Of a stretch of 64,000 bases of DNA, positions 36,947 through 47,510 are shown in pieces (within the stretch, counting starts at the first letter, position 1; each line of letters opens with the position of its first letter). The stretch covers positions 24,298 to 88,297 of the forward strand of contig NZ_PKIE01000007.1 in NCBI RefSeq assembly GCF_002860865.1. The letters are read 5' to 3'. The translations under genes were made by a program, and so were the position numbers. Under the pieces are notes generated by a model. That model was given only the letters and a program-made list of their open reading frames with translations, had not been told where the DNA came from and ran no database searches. This DNA comes from Streptococcus mitis (GTDB lineage: Bacteria > Bacillota > Bacilli > Lactobacillales > Streptococcaceae).

Positions 36947-39490
36947 ATGAAATTATTTTTTAAAACATATTGGACCTATTTTATTTCTTTCATCATTCCT
37001 GTAGTCATTATGACAGGAGTATATCTATCTCAAGGTATCTACTGGAATAGCGATACATCTCCTCTATTAGGAGATGGCTTTCATCAATACGTTATTTTTG
37101 ATGTAGCTCTAAGAAATCTCCTACATGGAAATGGTAGTTTGTTTTACACCTTTACAAGTGGTCTCGGATTGAATTTCTATGCCCTATCTAGTTATTACTT
37201 GGGTAGTTTTCTCGCGCCTCTAGTTTACTTTTTTGATCTAACGAATATGCCCGATGCTGTCTATCTGACAACTCTCTTAAAATTTGGATTGATTGGTCTG
37301 TCAACCTTCTTTAGTTTAAATAAATTATTTAAAAATATCCCTCAGACTTTAAAACTAGCTTTATCTACTTCCTATGCTCTGATGAGTTTCACTGTTAGTC
37401 AACTAGAGATAAAAACCTGGCTGGATGTTTTTATCTTAATTCCTTTAATTATAACTGGTTTACACCTACTTATAACTGAAAAGAAATTCTCATTATACTT
37501 TACAAGTCTGTCAATCTTATTTATCCAAAACTATTATTTTGGATATATGACAGCATTGTTTCTTATTTTCTGGTATCTCTGTCAAATTTCTTGGGACTTT
37601 AAAACTCGAAAATCATCTCTTCTTGATTTCATAATCACCTCCATTTTAGCTGGTATGGCTAGTTCGATTATGACTCTTCCCACTCTGTTTGATTTACAGA
37701 CACATGGGGAAAAATTGACTGAAGTTACAAAGTTTCAAACTGAAAGTAGCTGGTATCTTGATCTCTTTGCTAAGCAATTCATTGGCTCCTTTGACACAAC
37801 AAAGTATGGGGCTATCCCAATGATTTTTGTTGGACTGCTTCCCTTTATTTTAACTATTTTATTTTTTACGCTGAAATCTATTAAGTTTCACGTGAAACTT
37901 ATCTATGCAGTCTTCTTTACATTTCTAATTGCAAGCTTTTATATTGAATCACTTGATTTATTGTGGCAAGGTATGCATACTCCAAATATGTTTTTACATC
38001 GCTATGCTTGGATTTTCTCTACCTTGTTAATTTACACAGCAGCAGAAGTCTTAAATCGTCTGAGAGAACTTAAAGTCTGGAATTTTTTAGTTTCGTTTTT
38101 TCTTGTGCTAACAGGATTTTTAGCTACCATCTATCTAAAATCGCATTATTCTTTTTTAACAGATTTGAATATTCTGCTTACTCTTGAATTTTTAGTTGTC
38201 TATTTTCTTTTACTCCTTGCAGTTATCAAAAAGTTTATCTCTGTAAATCTATTTGCCATTCTAATCTCTTTATTTATAATGGTTGAAATAAGTTTAAATG
38301 CTTCATCTCAAATAGACGGAATTGCTAAGGAATGGGGATTTGCTTCTCGAAGTGCATATAGTAGAGATATACCAGCTATGGAATCTTTCTCAACATATAT
38401 TGGAAATTCATTTACTCGTACTGAGAAACTAAAAACTCAGACAGGAAATGACAGTATGAAATTTAACTACAATGGAATATCTCAATTTTCATCTGTTCGA
38501 AATCGTTCAGCAAGCTCTACTTTAGATAAACTTGGTTTTAAATCCTCTGGAACCAATCTCAATCTCCGTTATGCAAATAATAGTATTTTGGCTGATAGTT
38601 TATTTGGCATCCAGTACAATATCTCAGACAGTCCTATTGACAAGTATGGTTTTAAAGATATCTATCAAAAAGATAATCTTACCCTATATGAAAATCAATA
38701 CTCTCTTCCGATTTCCTTTGCTAGTCAATCTGTTTACAATGATGTCAAGTTCAATGAACACACTTTGGACAATCAAGCCTCGTTTTTAAATCAACTTGCT
38801 GACGTCAATTTTGATTATTTTTCTCCAATACCTTATGAAAAAACAGAGAATACTGATGATTTGATTAGTGTTACAAGTTCTTCAAATGAGGATGCAGCAA
38901 TCCAATATCAAATTGAAGTGCCAGAAAACAGTCAAGTCTATCTTTCTTTCACAAACCTTCACTTTTCTAATGATAAACAAAAGAAGGTTGACATCCTTGT
39001 AAATGGAGAAAAGAAAATTTTTACAACTGATAATGTCTTCTCCTTCTTTAATCTAGGCTATACAAAAGAGAAAAAAACTTTCAATATTAATGTTAGTTTC
39101 CCTGGAAATTCACAAGTATCATTTGAATCTCCTACCTTCTATCGTTTAGATACCAAAACTTTCACCGAGGCAATTCAAAAAATTAAAGAACAACCTGTCA
39201 CAATATCAACTTCTAAAAACAAGGTCTTTGCTACATATGATGTTAAACAAGATACGTCCATTTTCTTCACCATTCCTTATGACAAAGGCTGGTCTGCCTA
39301 CCAAGATGGTAAGAAAATAGAAATTAAACAAGCTCAAACTGGTTTTATGAAAGTTGACGTTCCTGAGGGAAAAGGAACGATTACACTTTCCTTTATTCCC
39401 AATGGTTTTGTTATTGGAGCAATCTGTTCCTTTACTTCTCTTTTTCTATTTGGAATCTATAATCACAAACGAAAGTCATCTAAGACATAA
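36947..39490 (+). CDS. YfhO-family membrane protein
   Basis: 847 residues. About 12-13 membrane segments in the first 450 residues and the last 30, with a large outside domain between (about 460-815). The N-terminal part resembles GT-C glycosyltransferases (loop SDTSPLLGDGFHQY with acidic residues after the first membrane segment). YfhO proteins have been linked to lipoteichoic acid glycosylation in Bacillus; that role here is inference. It starts 16 bp past the ABC-F terminator. Confidence 0.82.
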   Translation: MKLFFKTYWTYFISFIIPVVIMTGVYLSQGIYWNSDTSPLLGDGFHQYVIFDVALRNLLHGNGSLFYTFTSGLGLNFYALSSYYLGSFLAPLVYFFDLTNMPDAVYLTTLLKFGLIGLSTFFSLNKLFKNIPQTLKLALSTSYALMSFTVSQLEIKTWLDVFILIPLIITGLHLLITEKKFSLYFTSLSILFIQNYYFGYMTALFLIFWYLCQISWDFKTRKSSLLDFIITSILAGMASSIMTLPTLFDLQTHGEKLTEVTKFQTESSWYLDLFAKQFIGSFDTTKYGAIPMIFVGLLPFILTILFFTLKSIKFHVKLIYAVFFTFLIASFYIESLDLLWQGMHTPNMFLHRYAWIFSTLLIYTAAEVLNRLRELKVWNFLVSFFLVLTGFLATIYLKSHYSFLTDLNILLTLEFLVVYFLLLLAVIKKFISVNLFAILISLFIMVEISLNASSQIDGIAKEWGFASRSAYSRDIPAMESFSTYIGNSFTRTEKLKTQTGNDSMKFNYNGISQFSSVRNRSASSTLDKLGFKSSGTNLNLRYANNSILADSLFGIQYNISDSPIDKYGFKDIYQKDNLTLYENQYSLPISFASQSVYNDVKFNEHTLDNQASFLNQLADVNFDYFSPIPYEKTENTDDLISVTSSSNEDAAIQYQIEVPENSQVYLSFTNLHFSNDKQKKVDILVNGEKKIFTTDNVFSFFNLGYTKEKKTFNINVSFPGNSQVSFESPTFYRLDTKTFTEAIQKIKEQPVTISTSKNKVFATYDVKQDTSIFFTIPYDKGWSAYQDGKKIEIKQAQTGFMKVDVPEGKGTITLSFIPNGFVIGAICSFTSLFLFGIYNHKRKSSKT

Positions 39491-39519
39491 AAAAATCGAC
39501 CAGTTGGTCGATTTTTTTA
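39489..39519. terminator. Bidirectional terminator between yfhO-like and yhgE-like genes
   Basis: AAAAAATCGACCA and TGGTCGATTTTTT around a 2-nt loop, serving both converging genes. Confidence 0.88.
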
Positions 39520-42243
39520 ACCTTCTTCCATTTTCTTAGGTCGATAGGCTAGCATACCTAAACCAGTAAATAGGGCTAATATCACAGCAAGGAAAATGAT
39601 TTGATGATGAATATTTCCTGTCATAGAGATTGTTTGTCGCAATCCCGAAACTGAATAACTCATTGGTAACCAAGGACTAATAGCTCTAAAGAAATCATTT
39701 GTCAAGGCAAGTGGATAAGTACCGGCACTTGATGCTAACTGTAATAAAAGCAAAATAAGAGAGAAGAAAGCTCCTATACGGCTATTCCATGTTGTTAATG
39801 CAGTTACCATAGACATAAATGTTAAGCTTGCGATAATAATTAAGAATAAGGTTCTCATTTCATGATTAGCAGTTAAACCAATAAGATGAACTCCTCCATA
39901 TACCAAAATTCCTGCCAAAACAGCTATAATACCATTTATTTCAGCTCGAGATTTCAACCAAGCCCAACGGCTCTCCGGATGACGACCTGAAGGTAATTTA
40001 GCAAAAATCATATTTGTTGATAATGCAGCGACAAAGAGAGCGACTGATATCATATAAGGAGCCATAGCAATCCCATTTACAGGAACTTGATCATTGTCTG
40101 TTTTTGAAAGATTGAGTGGATTTGACAAAATCTCTGCATTTTTAGATTCTGTTGATGCTGATTTGAGTTGATCACTAGCATTACCTAGTCCTTGTCCTAA
40201 AGAAGCAACTCCTGTCTGTAAATCTTCCAAACCAGAAGTTAACTTTGCTCCACCTTCTGCAAGCTTCCCAGATCCATCTGCCAATTTATTAGCTCCATTC
40301 TCTAATTGAGAAGCACCTGAAAGTAACTGACTGGATTTGTCTGCTAATTGACCTGATCCTGATTGTAATTTATCAACTCCTGCTATTAATTCTTGACTCT
40401 TTTGATTCAATTGGTTAGAGCCAGTTGATAATTTTTCAATACCAGATACTAATTCTGGAGTTTTTTTAGCTAATTTTTCAATACCAGATACTAATTCTGG
40501 AGTTTTTTTAGCTAATTGACCAACTCCTGCTGTCAAGCTAGAAGATTTTTGTGTCAAGGTGTTTGAGCCTGAAACTAGTTGATCCAAACTACCTGTCAAG
40601 GTGGAATTTTTTTCACTTAGTTGACTTGCACCCTGAGAAACTTTATCAACACCTGTAGTATATGCGTTTACACCTGATGCAATTGACTGACTGGCAGGAA
40701 CTAATTTGCTAGTAACAGCTCCTTGTATCTCTGTTAATCCACTTGACAATCCTGTCAAAGAAGTAGAAGCAAGCGGTAATACTTGATTAGCTTGATTTTT
40801 TAACGTCGAAAGATTTGAAGATTGATTTTGTAAGTTTTCTAAACTTCCCTGTAAACCTTGTACTAAAGCTATAATTGACTGAGCCGATTGAATACTATCA
40901 GTCGAATTTTGAGATACAGAAGCACTTATCTCAGCTTGTTGCTCACTTGTCAAGGATTGATAAGCTGCTGTTGATTGAATATTGGCTAATGTAGTTGCTT
41001 TTTCAGACTGAGCACTTACTAGCATTTGATTAGAAAGAGATACTATACTTGATAAAACAGAATCTAACTGTTTTGTATCTCCAACATCAATATTTTGAAT
41101 AACTTGATTTAACTGATTCAGACCAGAAGATAATTGATTAATTTGATCTTTTTGCCCAGACGAAGCATCTAACTTACTAGAAAGTTGTTGAATCCCTTCG
41201 CTTAATTGCTCCACACCCATTCGAAGGGTAGCTGATTGATTAGATAACTGACTCGCACCTGTTGCAAGATTTCCCACTCCATTTGTATAGGCACTAACAC
41301 CAGATGAAAATTGAGTAAGACCTGTATTAAGCTGAGAAACACCGCCAGTATAGGATTCTACACCATTATATAATTGATTGATTCCTCTTACTAATTCAGG
41401 ACTTTTAGAAGATAATTGATTGATTCCTCTTACTAATTCAGGACTTTTAGAAGATAATTGACCTAATCCCCTATCTAATTGACTCACTGTACCAGTATAT
41501 GTAACCAAACCACTATTAAAAGTCCCTAAGCCAAGATGAAGTTGTTCAACACCAGAAACATAAGCAGATAATCCTTTAGTAAACTGCTCCGTTCCATTTG
41601 AAAATGTTAAACTTGAATCTGCTAAAGAGTGTAGGTTAGTAGTCAATGTTTGACTTCCTGTCACTAACTGATTCGCTCCATCAGTTAATTTTTCACTACC
41701 AGAAGCCGCTTGACTCATACCATCCTTTAATTCGACCATCTTATCAAATAAAGCTTTAGTATAGGTCTCAGTTACATTTGTAGACACATTCTGCTTTAAT
41801 TGTGTCATCGCAGAATCGCTCATCTTGCTAGCAATAAAACTATGACCACTTGAAGTCTGATAATCGATTTGCATTTGCTCTGGATGATTCGTTAAAATAG
41901 AAGCTGCTTTTTCAGATAAATCACTTGGTAAAGTCACTACCATATAGTAATCGCCATCTTCCAATCCCTTCTTTCCTTCCTCTTCATCTACAAAATGAAA
42001 ATCCAAGCTTTTATTTTCTTTTAAATTGGAGACCATGTCTTTTCCTATAGCCATGGTATTAGCGTTATAGGAAGCTTCTTTATCATTATTGACAACTGCC
42101 ACAGGTAAGTCAGACAATTGCCCATATGGATCCCACATTGATGACAAAAATATGATATTGTACAGAGCTGGAATAAGAGAAATCCCTATCATGACAATAA
42201 TAAAGGTTGGTTTTTTAAAAATTGCTTTCCATTCTTTAAACAT
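39517..42243 (-). CDS. YhgE/Pip-family membrane protein with repeat-rich outer domain
   Basis: 908 residues from the ATG at 42243 (AAGGAGAAG upstream). One N-terminal membrane segment (about 12-32), a large outside domain (40-710) built of QL-x2-G-x2-type helical repeats, and about five C-terminal membrane segments (ABC2-like). The family includes lactococcal Pip, a phage receptor, and ESX-type export-linked proteins. Two perfect 42-bp tandem duplications lie inside (see repeats). It is divergent from a TetR gene that probably represses it. Confidence 0.85.
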   Translation of the reverse strand: MFKEWKAIFKKPTFIIVMIGISLIPALYNIIFLSSMWDPYGQLSDLPVAVVNNDKEASYNANTMAIGKDMVSNLKENKSLDFHFVDEEEGKKGLEDGDYYMVVTLPSDLSEKAASILTNHPEQMQIDYQTSSGHSFIASKMSDSAMTQLKQNVSTNVTETYTKALFDKMVELKDGMSQAASGSEKLTDGANQLVTGSQTLTTNLHSLADSSLTFSNGTEQFTKGLSAYVSGVEQLHLGLGTFNSGLVTYTGTVSQLDRGLGQLSSKSPELVRGINQLSSKSPELVRGINQLYNGVESYTGGVSQLNTGLTQFSSGVSAYTNGVGNLATGASQLSNQSATLRMGVEQLSEGIQQLSSKLDASSGQKDQINQLSSGLNQLNQVIQNIDVGDTKQLDSVLSSIVSLSNQMLVSAQSEKATTLANIQSTAAYQSLTSEQQAEISASVSQNSTDSIQSAQSIIALVQGLQGSLENLQNQSSNLSTLKNQANQVLPLASTSLTGLSSGLTEIQGAVTSKLVPASQSIASGVNAYTTGVDKVSQGASQLSEKNSTLTGSLDQLVSGSNTLTQKSSSLTAGVGQLAKKTPELVSGIEKLAKKTPELVSGIEKLSTGSNQLNQKSQELIAGVDKLQSGSGQLADKSSQLLSGASQLENGANKLADGSGKLAEGGAKLTSGLEDLQTGVASLGQGLGNASDQLKSASTESKNAEILSNPLNLSKTDNDQVPVNGIAMAPYMISVALFVAALSTNMIFAKLPSGRHPESRWAWLKSRAEINGIIAVLAGILVYGGVHLIGLTANHEMRTLFLIIIASLTFMSMVTALTTWNSRIGAFFSLILLLLQLASSAGTYPLALTNDFFRAISPWLPMSYSVSGLRQTISMTGNIHHQIIFLAVILALFTGLGMLAYRPKKMEEG
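40429..40512. repeat. 42-bp perfect tandem duplication in yhgE-like gene (site 1)
   Basis: Copies at 40429-40470 and 40471-40512 are identical and code two 14-residue units containing KKTPELVSGIEKLA. In-frame, so copy-number change would lengthen or shorten the outer domain. Confidence 0.92.
41371..41454. repeat. 42-bp perfect tandem duplication in yhgE-like gene (site 2)
   Basis: Copies at 41371-41412 and 41413-41454 are identical and code two 14-residue units containing SSKSPELVRGINQL. It is a different sequence from site 1 but has the same unit length. Confidence 0.92.
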
Positions 42244-42332
42244 ATCTTCTCCTTTTTTAAACATATTGTCTAAAATTTTGATATAATAGATTATACATTA
42301 AAAAATCTAAATTACAAGATAAAAAATCCATT

Positions 42333-42347
42333 TTTAGACAGATAGTC
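42333..42347. promoter_or_regulatory. Probable TetR-type operator
   Basis: TAGAC-N5-GTCTA palindrome between the divergent yhgE-like and TetR genes; a further GTCTAAAA half site lies near 42268-42276. Confidence 0.55.
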
Positions 42348-42370
42348 TAATTTGTTTATAAGGAGGAAAT

Positions 42371-42913
42371 ATGCAAGAAAGTAACAAACGCTTAAAAACA
42401 AAGCGAACTATTGAAAATGCTATGGTACAACTACTGATGGAACAACCATTTGATCAAATTTCTACTGTCAAGTTAGCAGACAAAGCCGGAATTAGTCGTT
42501 CCAGCTTCTATACTCACTATAAGGATAAGTATGATATGATTGAGCACTATCAAAGCAAGCTATTCCATACATTTGAATATATTTTTCAAAAACATGCTCA
42601 TCACAAAAGAGATGCCATTTTAGAAGTATTTGAATATCTAGAATCAGAACCACTTCTGGCTGCTCTTCTTTCTGAAAACGGGACCAAAGAAATCCAAAAT
42701 TTCTTACGAAATAAACTTCATATCATGCTCAGTACGGATTTACAAAAACGCTTTATGCAACTAAATCTAAATACCACTGAATTAGAATATAGTAGCATCT
42801 ATCTAACTCATGCACTTTTTGGTGTCTGCCAAACTTGGATTGCACATGGAAAAAAAGAAAGTCCTCAAGAAATAACAGACTTCCTTATGAAGATGCTTGG
42901 TGATGCAAATTGA
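42371..42913 (+). CDS. TetR-family transcriptional regulator
   Basis: 180 residues. N-terminal TetR helix-turn-helix (RTIENAMVQLLMEQPFDQISTVKLADKAGISRSSFYTHYKDKYDMI), and a C-terminal ligand domain of the DhaS-like type. It is divergent from the YhgE/Pip gene with a palindrome between, so it probably represses that gene and itself. AAGGAGG ribosome binding site. Confidence 0.9.
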   Translation: MQESNKRLKTKRTIENAMVQLLMEQPFDQISTVKLADKAGISRSSFYTHYKDKYDMIEHYQSKLFHTFEYIFQKHAHHKRDAILEVFEYLESEPLLAALLSENGTKEIQNFLRNKLHIMLSTDLQKRFMQLNLNTTELEYSSIYLTHALFGVCQTWIAHGKKESPQEITDFLMKMLGDAN

Positions 42914-42917
42914 TATA

Positions 42918-42948
42918 AAAAGAGGAACACAGTTGTGTTCCCTTTTAT
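42918..42948. terminator. Bidirectional terminator between TetR gene and tRNA-Asn
   Basis: GGAACACA and TGTGTTCC, an 8-bp stem with a 2-nt loop, A-rich on the left and T-rich on the right. Confidence 0.85.
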
Positions 42949-42953
42949 CTATA

Positions 42954-43027
42954 CTCCGCCAGTAGGACTCGAACCTACGACATCATGATTAACAGTCATG
43001 CGCTACTACCAACTGAGCTATGGCGGA
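42954..43027 (-). tRNA. tRNA-Asn (anticodon GTT)
   Basis: 74 nt, full cloverleaf on the minus strand with anticodon loop CTGTTAATC and T loop GGTTCGAGTCC. It is next to tRNA-Glu and downstream of it. Confidence 0.95.
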
Positions 43028-43032
43028 TAAAA

Positions 43033-43104
43033 TAGTCCGTACGGGATTCGAACCCGTGTTACCGCCGTGAAAAGGCGGTGTCTTAACCCCTTGACCAACG
43101 GACC
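43033..43104 (-). tRNA. tRNA-Glu (anticodon TTC)
   Basis: 72 nt cloverleaf on the minus strand, anticodon loop CTTTTCACG. Identical over its whole length to the plus-strand tRNA-Glu at 63367-63438. Confidence 0.96.
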
Positions 43105-43155
43105 TTCTATCTGTAGCAGATATAACCATTATATCAATTTCTTACTAATTGTCAA

Positions 43156-43908
43156 TCACTTTTGAGATTTTTTCTCTAAAATATCTTTTAACTTTCTAAT
43201 TTTTAACCTTGAAATAGGACAGCGATGATCTTCATAGAAAACAACTTCTAGATTCTTTCGGTCAATTTCTCTGATATTGCCTATATTTACCAAAAATGAC
43301 TTATGAGGAGAATAAAATCTTTGGGTATGTTTGTCCTTTTCCTGAATATCTGTCATGGTACCGTAAAACTCTTTGGCAAAATTCTTACCAATAATGCGCA
43401 ATTTATGAGAGACTCCTGTCGTTTCAATATACAAAATATCATGGTAAGGAATTTTTAAATCATTTCCCTTGTAATTGTAGTCAAAATAATCTACAACATC
43501 TTCATTTTCAAGTAACATACTCTTCGTGTAGAAGATATTTTGCTCAATTCTCTTCTTAAATAACTCATCATTAATATCCTTATCAACAAAATCTAGGGCT
43601 GATACCTGGTATTTATAAGTTAGAGTCGCAAACTCTGATCGACTGGTGATAAAGACGATAATAGCGTAAGGATTGTAATGACGAATGAGCTGAGCAACCT
43701 CAAATCCCTTTTTCTCAATTCCATGAATATCGATATCTAGGAAATAAAGCTGGTTTACTTCATCGTTTTCAATGTATTCTTCAAATTCACGAACTTTTCC
43801 TGTCGTCTTGTATGATATTGGAATATTCGATTCTTTCGAAATTTCATCCAATATTCTTTCTAGTCTCACTTGATGTTCAATAACATCTTCTAAAATTAAA
43901 ACTTTCAT
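43156..43908 (-). CDS. comE: Competence response regulator ComE
   Basis: 250 residues. Receiver domain with phosphoacceptor Asp58 (YFLDIDIHG) and a C-terminal LytTR DNA-binding domain (about 140-245, FYSPHKSFLVNIGNIREIDRKNLEVVF). Phosphorylated by ComD, it activates comCDE and comX by binding paired repeats such as those at 45464-45493. It overlaps comD by 4 bp. Confidence 0.96.
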   Translation of the reverse strand: MKVLILEDVIEHQVRLERILDEISKESNIPISYKTTGKVREFEEYIENDEVNQLYFLDIDIHGIEKKGFEVAQLIRHYNPYAIIVFITSRSEFATLTYKYQVSALDFVDKDINDELFKKRIEQNIFYTKSMLLENEDVVDYFDYNYKGNDLKIPYHDILYIETTGVSHKLRIIGKNFAKEFYGTMTDIQEKDKHTQRFYSPHKSFLVNIGNIREIDRKNLEVVFYEDHRCPISRLKIRKLKDILEKKSQK

Positions 43909-45230
43909 TCAAATTCCCTCTTAAATCTAATAATTTGTCTAAATGTACTGCCTTCCATCTCTGTTTCTAAAATAATATTGTTGTACTTATCTAGTAGTTC
44001 TTTCACATTATTTAATCCAATTCCGCGATTTCTTCCCTTGGTGGAGAATCCTAAGGCAAACAGATCTCCTGAAGGAGTCATCGTCATTTTACATGAATTC
44101 TGAATCACAATAACTGTTTCAGTTTCCATCTTAATAACTGCTACTTCCATCTGCTTTTTATAGCTATCAGCCGAGCCTTCGACAGCATTGTTCAATAAAA
44201 CACTCATAATACGAACTAAATCCAATAGTTCAATTGGGAGCTTGGTAATCGTATCTTTTACTTCCAGTGTAAACTCTACACCATTATTTCGAGCATAGAC
44301 AATGGACTGAGCAACCAAACTTCGTAAAGCTGAGTCTTCTATGTTGTTCAAATCAAAGTAAGTGTACTTATCTGAACGCAGTTTATGATTGGCTTTGACC
44401 AAAACTTCATTGTAAATTCTGTCAATTTCCTGTAAATCACCACTGTCAATTGCCATCTGCATGCTGACAAGCATACCAGCATAGTCATGTCGAAAACCAC
44501 GAATTTCATTATACAGACCGACAATTTCATCTGTATAATTCTGTAAATGTTTCTGTTCAAATTTCTTCTGCTTCAACGCAATCTCTTTCTCCATTTGTTC
44601 TTTATGAGAATTCATTGCAAAGAAGGTCAAAAATAGAGAGATAAAGACAATAGATGACAAAATACTTCCAAAACTATTCAAATGTTTAATCGTACTTACC
44701 ATATCAGAAACGAAAGATACAATATGTAGCAATAGTAAAGCAAAAAATACTTTTTTCAAGAAAGGATAAAGGTAGTCCTTGTCAAAATAGGTTAGTTCCA
44801 AATGGAAATAATGAATTATTTTTAAGACAACAAAATAGGTTAACACCGTTACAACGAAAAAGAATGGGTAATAATGTTGTAAAACAAAATTGTCTCCTGT
44901 TATAGAGGAGAAAGTTACGGACAGAAAGTTATGAGTGCTCTCATATAAAAGAGATAGTAGTAAACTTAGAAATAGTCCTCTATCCCTCTCATACTGTTTA
45001 ATCCATCGAAAATAGGAATATAAGCCCAAAGGAAGTAAAAATGTTGCAGTCCCTAACCCATCCAAATTTAGAAGATAAAAGGAAAGTTCAAGTACTACTT
45101 CTACTAGTAATGTATAAGCACCAAAAACGTATAGCTCTTTTCTATTTATTTGACCTTTACAAATTAAATGGTAACTGTAACTAATAATTAAAAAATGACC
45201 AATAACTGTCCCAAATCCAAGTAAATTCAT
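43905..45230 (-). CDS. comD: Competence pheromone receptor kinase ComD
   Basis: 441 residues. About six to seven membrane segments in the first 215 residues, a coiled region, phospho-acceptor His in RGFRHDYAGML (HPK10 class) and the ATP-binding part with NNAVEGSAD and KGRNRGIGLNNVKELL. It senses the CSP pheromone and phosphorylates ComE. The N-terminal sensor differs between pherotypes, so it should match the unusual CSP coded 20 bp upstream. Confidence 0.95.
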   Translation of the reverse strand: MNLLGFGTVIGHFLIISYSYHLICKGQINRKELYVFGAYTLLVEVVLELSFYLLNLDGLGTATFLLPLGLYSYFRWIKQYERDRGLFLSLLLSLLYESTHNFLSVTFSSITGDNFVLQHYYPFFFVVTVLTYFVVLKIIHYFHLELTYFDKDYLYPFLKKVFFALLLLHIVSFVSDMVSTIKHLNSFGSILSSIVFISLFLTFFAMNSHKEQMEKEIALKQKKFEQKHLQNYTDEIVGLYNEIRGFRHDYAGMLVSMQMAIDSGDLQEIDRIYNEVLVKANHKLRSDKYTYFDLNNIEDSALRSLVAQSIVYARNNGVEFTLEVKDTITKLPIELLDLVRIMSVLLNNAVEGSADSYKKQMEVAVIKMETETVIVIQNSCKMTMTPSGDLFALGFSTKGRNRGIGLNNVKELLDKYNNIILETEMEGSTFRQIIRFKREFE

Positions 45231-45250
45231 TACTCTTTCTCCTTATTTCA

Positions 45251-45376
45251 TTACTTTTTTCGTTGGAAAAGAAAATCAAGGATGAGGTCTGAAACTCTAC
45301 TTTCCCCACCTTGAATCTCCTGCAAGTCTTTTTCCTTCAAGGCTACAAACTGTTCCAATTTAACTGTGTTTTTCAT
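45251..45376 (-). CDS. comC: Competence-stimulating peptide precursor ComC
   Basis: 41 residues, [20 protein letters not shown] then IQGG and the mature peptide [17 protein letters not shown]. The double-glycine leader is cut and exported by ComAB. The 17-residue peptide resembles pneumococcal CSPs in its E-x-R start and QRKK end, but matches neither CSP-1 nor CSP-2. RBS TAGGAG. comD starts 20 bp downstream. Confidence 0.95.
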   Translation of the reverse strand: MKNTVKLEQFVALKEKDLQEIQGGESRVSDLILDFLFQRKK

Positions 45377-45404
45377 AATAAAATCTCCTAAAATGTTTTT
45401 TTCT

Positions 45405-45420
45405 TGTAAGCTAACTTACA
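45405..45420 (-). promoter_or_regulatory. Hairpin in the comC leader
   Basis: TGTAAG-TTAG-CTTACA, a perfect 6-bp stem between the -10 (TATAAT, 45432-45427) and the ribosome binding site of comC. It may protect the mRNA 5' end or be a binding site. Confidence 0.5.
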
Positions 45421-45463
45421 AAAACTATTATACAAAATGGAATTTTGTTTTAGATAAAATTCT

Positions 45464-45493
45464 CTCAACTGTCATTTTTTTATCCCAAAGTGT
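45464..45493 (-). promoter_or_regulatory. ComE-binding direct repeat of comCDE
   Basis: ACACTTTGG (45493-45485), 12-bp spacer, ACAGTTGAG (45472-45464), the known ComE double site. The -10 TATAAT follows at 45432-45427. Confidence 0.85.
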
Positions 45494-45504
45494 ACTTTTT
45501 TAAG

Positions 45505-45530
45505 AAAAAAGCCGGGAAAATTCCCAGCTT
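45505..45530 (-). terminator. tRNA-Arg terminator
   Basis: AAGCTGGGAA / TTCCCGGCTT stem (one G-T pair) followed by T-rich sequence on the minus strand. Confidence 0.8.
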
Positions 45531-45541
45531 TGCTACTATAT

Positions 45542-45615
45542 TGATCCCAGCAGGATTCGAACCTGCGACCGTTCGCTTAGAAGGCGAATGCTCTATCCAG
45601 CTGAGCTATGAGACC
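45542..45615 (-). tRNA. tRNA-Arg (anticodon TCT)
   Basis: 74 nt cloverleaf on the minus strand with anticodon loop CTTCTAA, reading AGA. It lies between rlmH and comC. Confidence 0.94.
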
Positions 45616-45658
45616 TAACATAATTATTCTACCAAAAATTCAATTAAAAGTCAATTTT

Positions 45659-46138
45659 CTATTTATGATAGGGCGATCCCTGCTGTATTGTAAAAGCCCG
45701 ATAGATTTGTTCAACAAGAACCAGTCTCATTAACTGATGGGGCAAAGTTAGACGGCCAAAACTAACAGAAAGATTGGCTCTCTTTTTTACAGCTGATGAC
45801 AGTCCCAAACTTCCCCCAATAATAAAGGTAAGAGTAGAAAATCCTTTTATAGAAGCTTCTTCTAATTGTTTACTAAATTCTTCTGAGGAGAAAGTTTTCC
45901 CTTCGATAGCCAATACAATAACAAAATCACGGTCAGCAACTTTTGATAAAATTCTCTGACCTTCTATTTCTAAAATCTTTTGATTTTCTGACTCACTGGC
46001 CTTATCTGGTGTTTTTTCATCTGCTAGCTCAATCATTTCAAGTTTAGCAAATCGAGAAATTCGTTTTGAATACTCTGCAATACCATCTTTTAAATACTTT
46101 TCTTTCAGTTTTCCAACTGTTACAACTTTAATTTTCAT
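45659..46138 (-). CDS. rlmH: 23S rRNA pseudouridine-1915 N3-methyltransferase RlmH
   Basis: 159 residues, typical RlmH length. SPOUT fold with [26 protein letters not shown] at the start, the SAM-binding knot [10 protein letters not shown], and C-terminal [17 protein letters not shown]. It methylates pseudouridine 1915 in helix 69. Confidence 0.96.
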   Translation of the reverse strand: MKIKVVTVGKLKEKYLKDGIAEYSKRISRFAKLEMIELADEKTPDKASESENQKILEIEGQRILSKVADRDFVIVLAIEGKTFSSEEFSKQLEEASIKGFSTLTFIIGGSLGLSSAVKKRANLSVSFGRLTLPHQLMRLVLVEQIYRAFTIQQGSPYHK

Positions 46139-46229
46139 GACTCTATTCTAACATATTCTCTATTTTTTCACATCTTATTCACAAAATAAAAGGTTAATTT
46201 TAACCGAGAAAATCACAGTTTTAAAAGAG

Positions 46230-46238
46230 TTATCCACA
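46230..46238 (+). promoter_or_regulatory. DnaA box upstream of htrA
   Basis: Exact TTATCCACA, 2.3 kb before dnaA; a one-mismatch box TTATTCACA lies near 46176-46184. Confidence 0.7.
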
Positions 46239-46258
46239 GTTTGTGTAAAACTTTTGTG

Positions 46259-46291
46259 TTTAAGTTATAATTAAGCTAGTCAGTTTATACT
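46259..46291 (+). promoter_or_regulatory. htrA promoter with CiaR site
   Basis: TTTAAG-N5-ATTAAG (46259-46275), the CiaR repeat with one mismatch, directly before the -10 TATACT (46286-46291). htrA is a known CiaRH target in pneumococcus. Confidence 0.8.
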
Positions 46292-46299
46292 TTCAGTAA

Positions 46300-47502
<1,203 letters not shown>

Positions 47503-47510
47503 TTGACATC

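Noticed and set aside
39517..42243. CRISPR-like repetition
   Set aside because: Repeats are coding, adjacent and without spacers. No CRISPR array or cas gene seen in the window.
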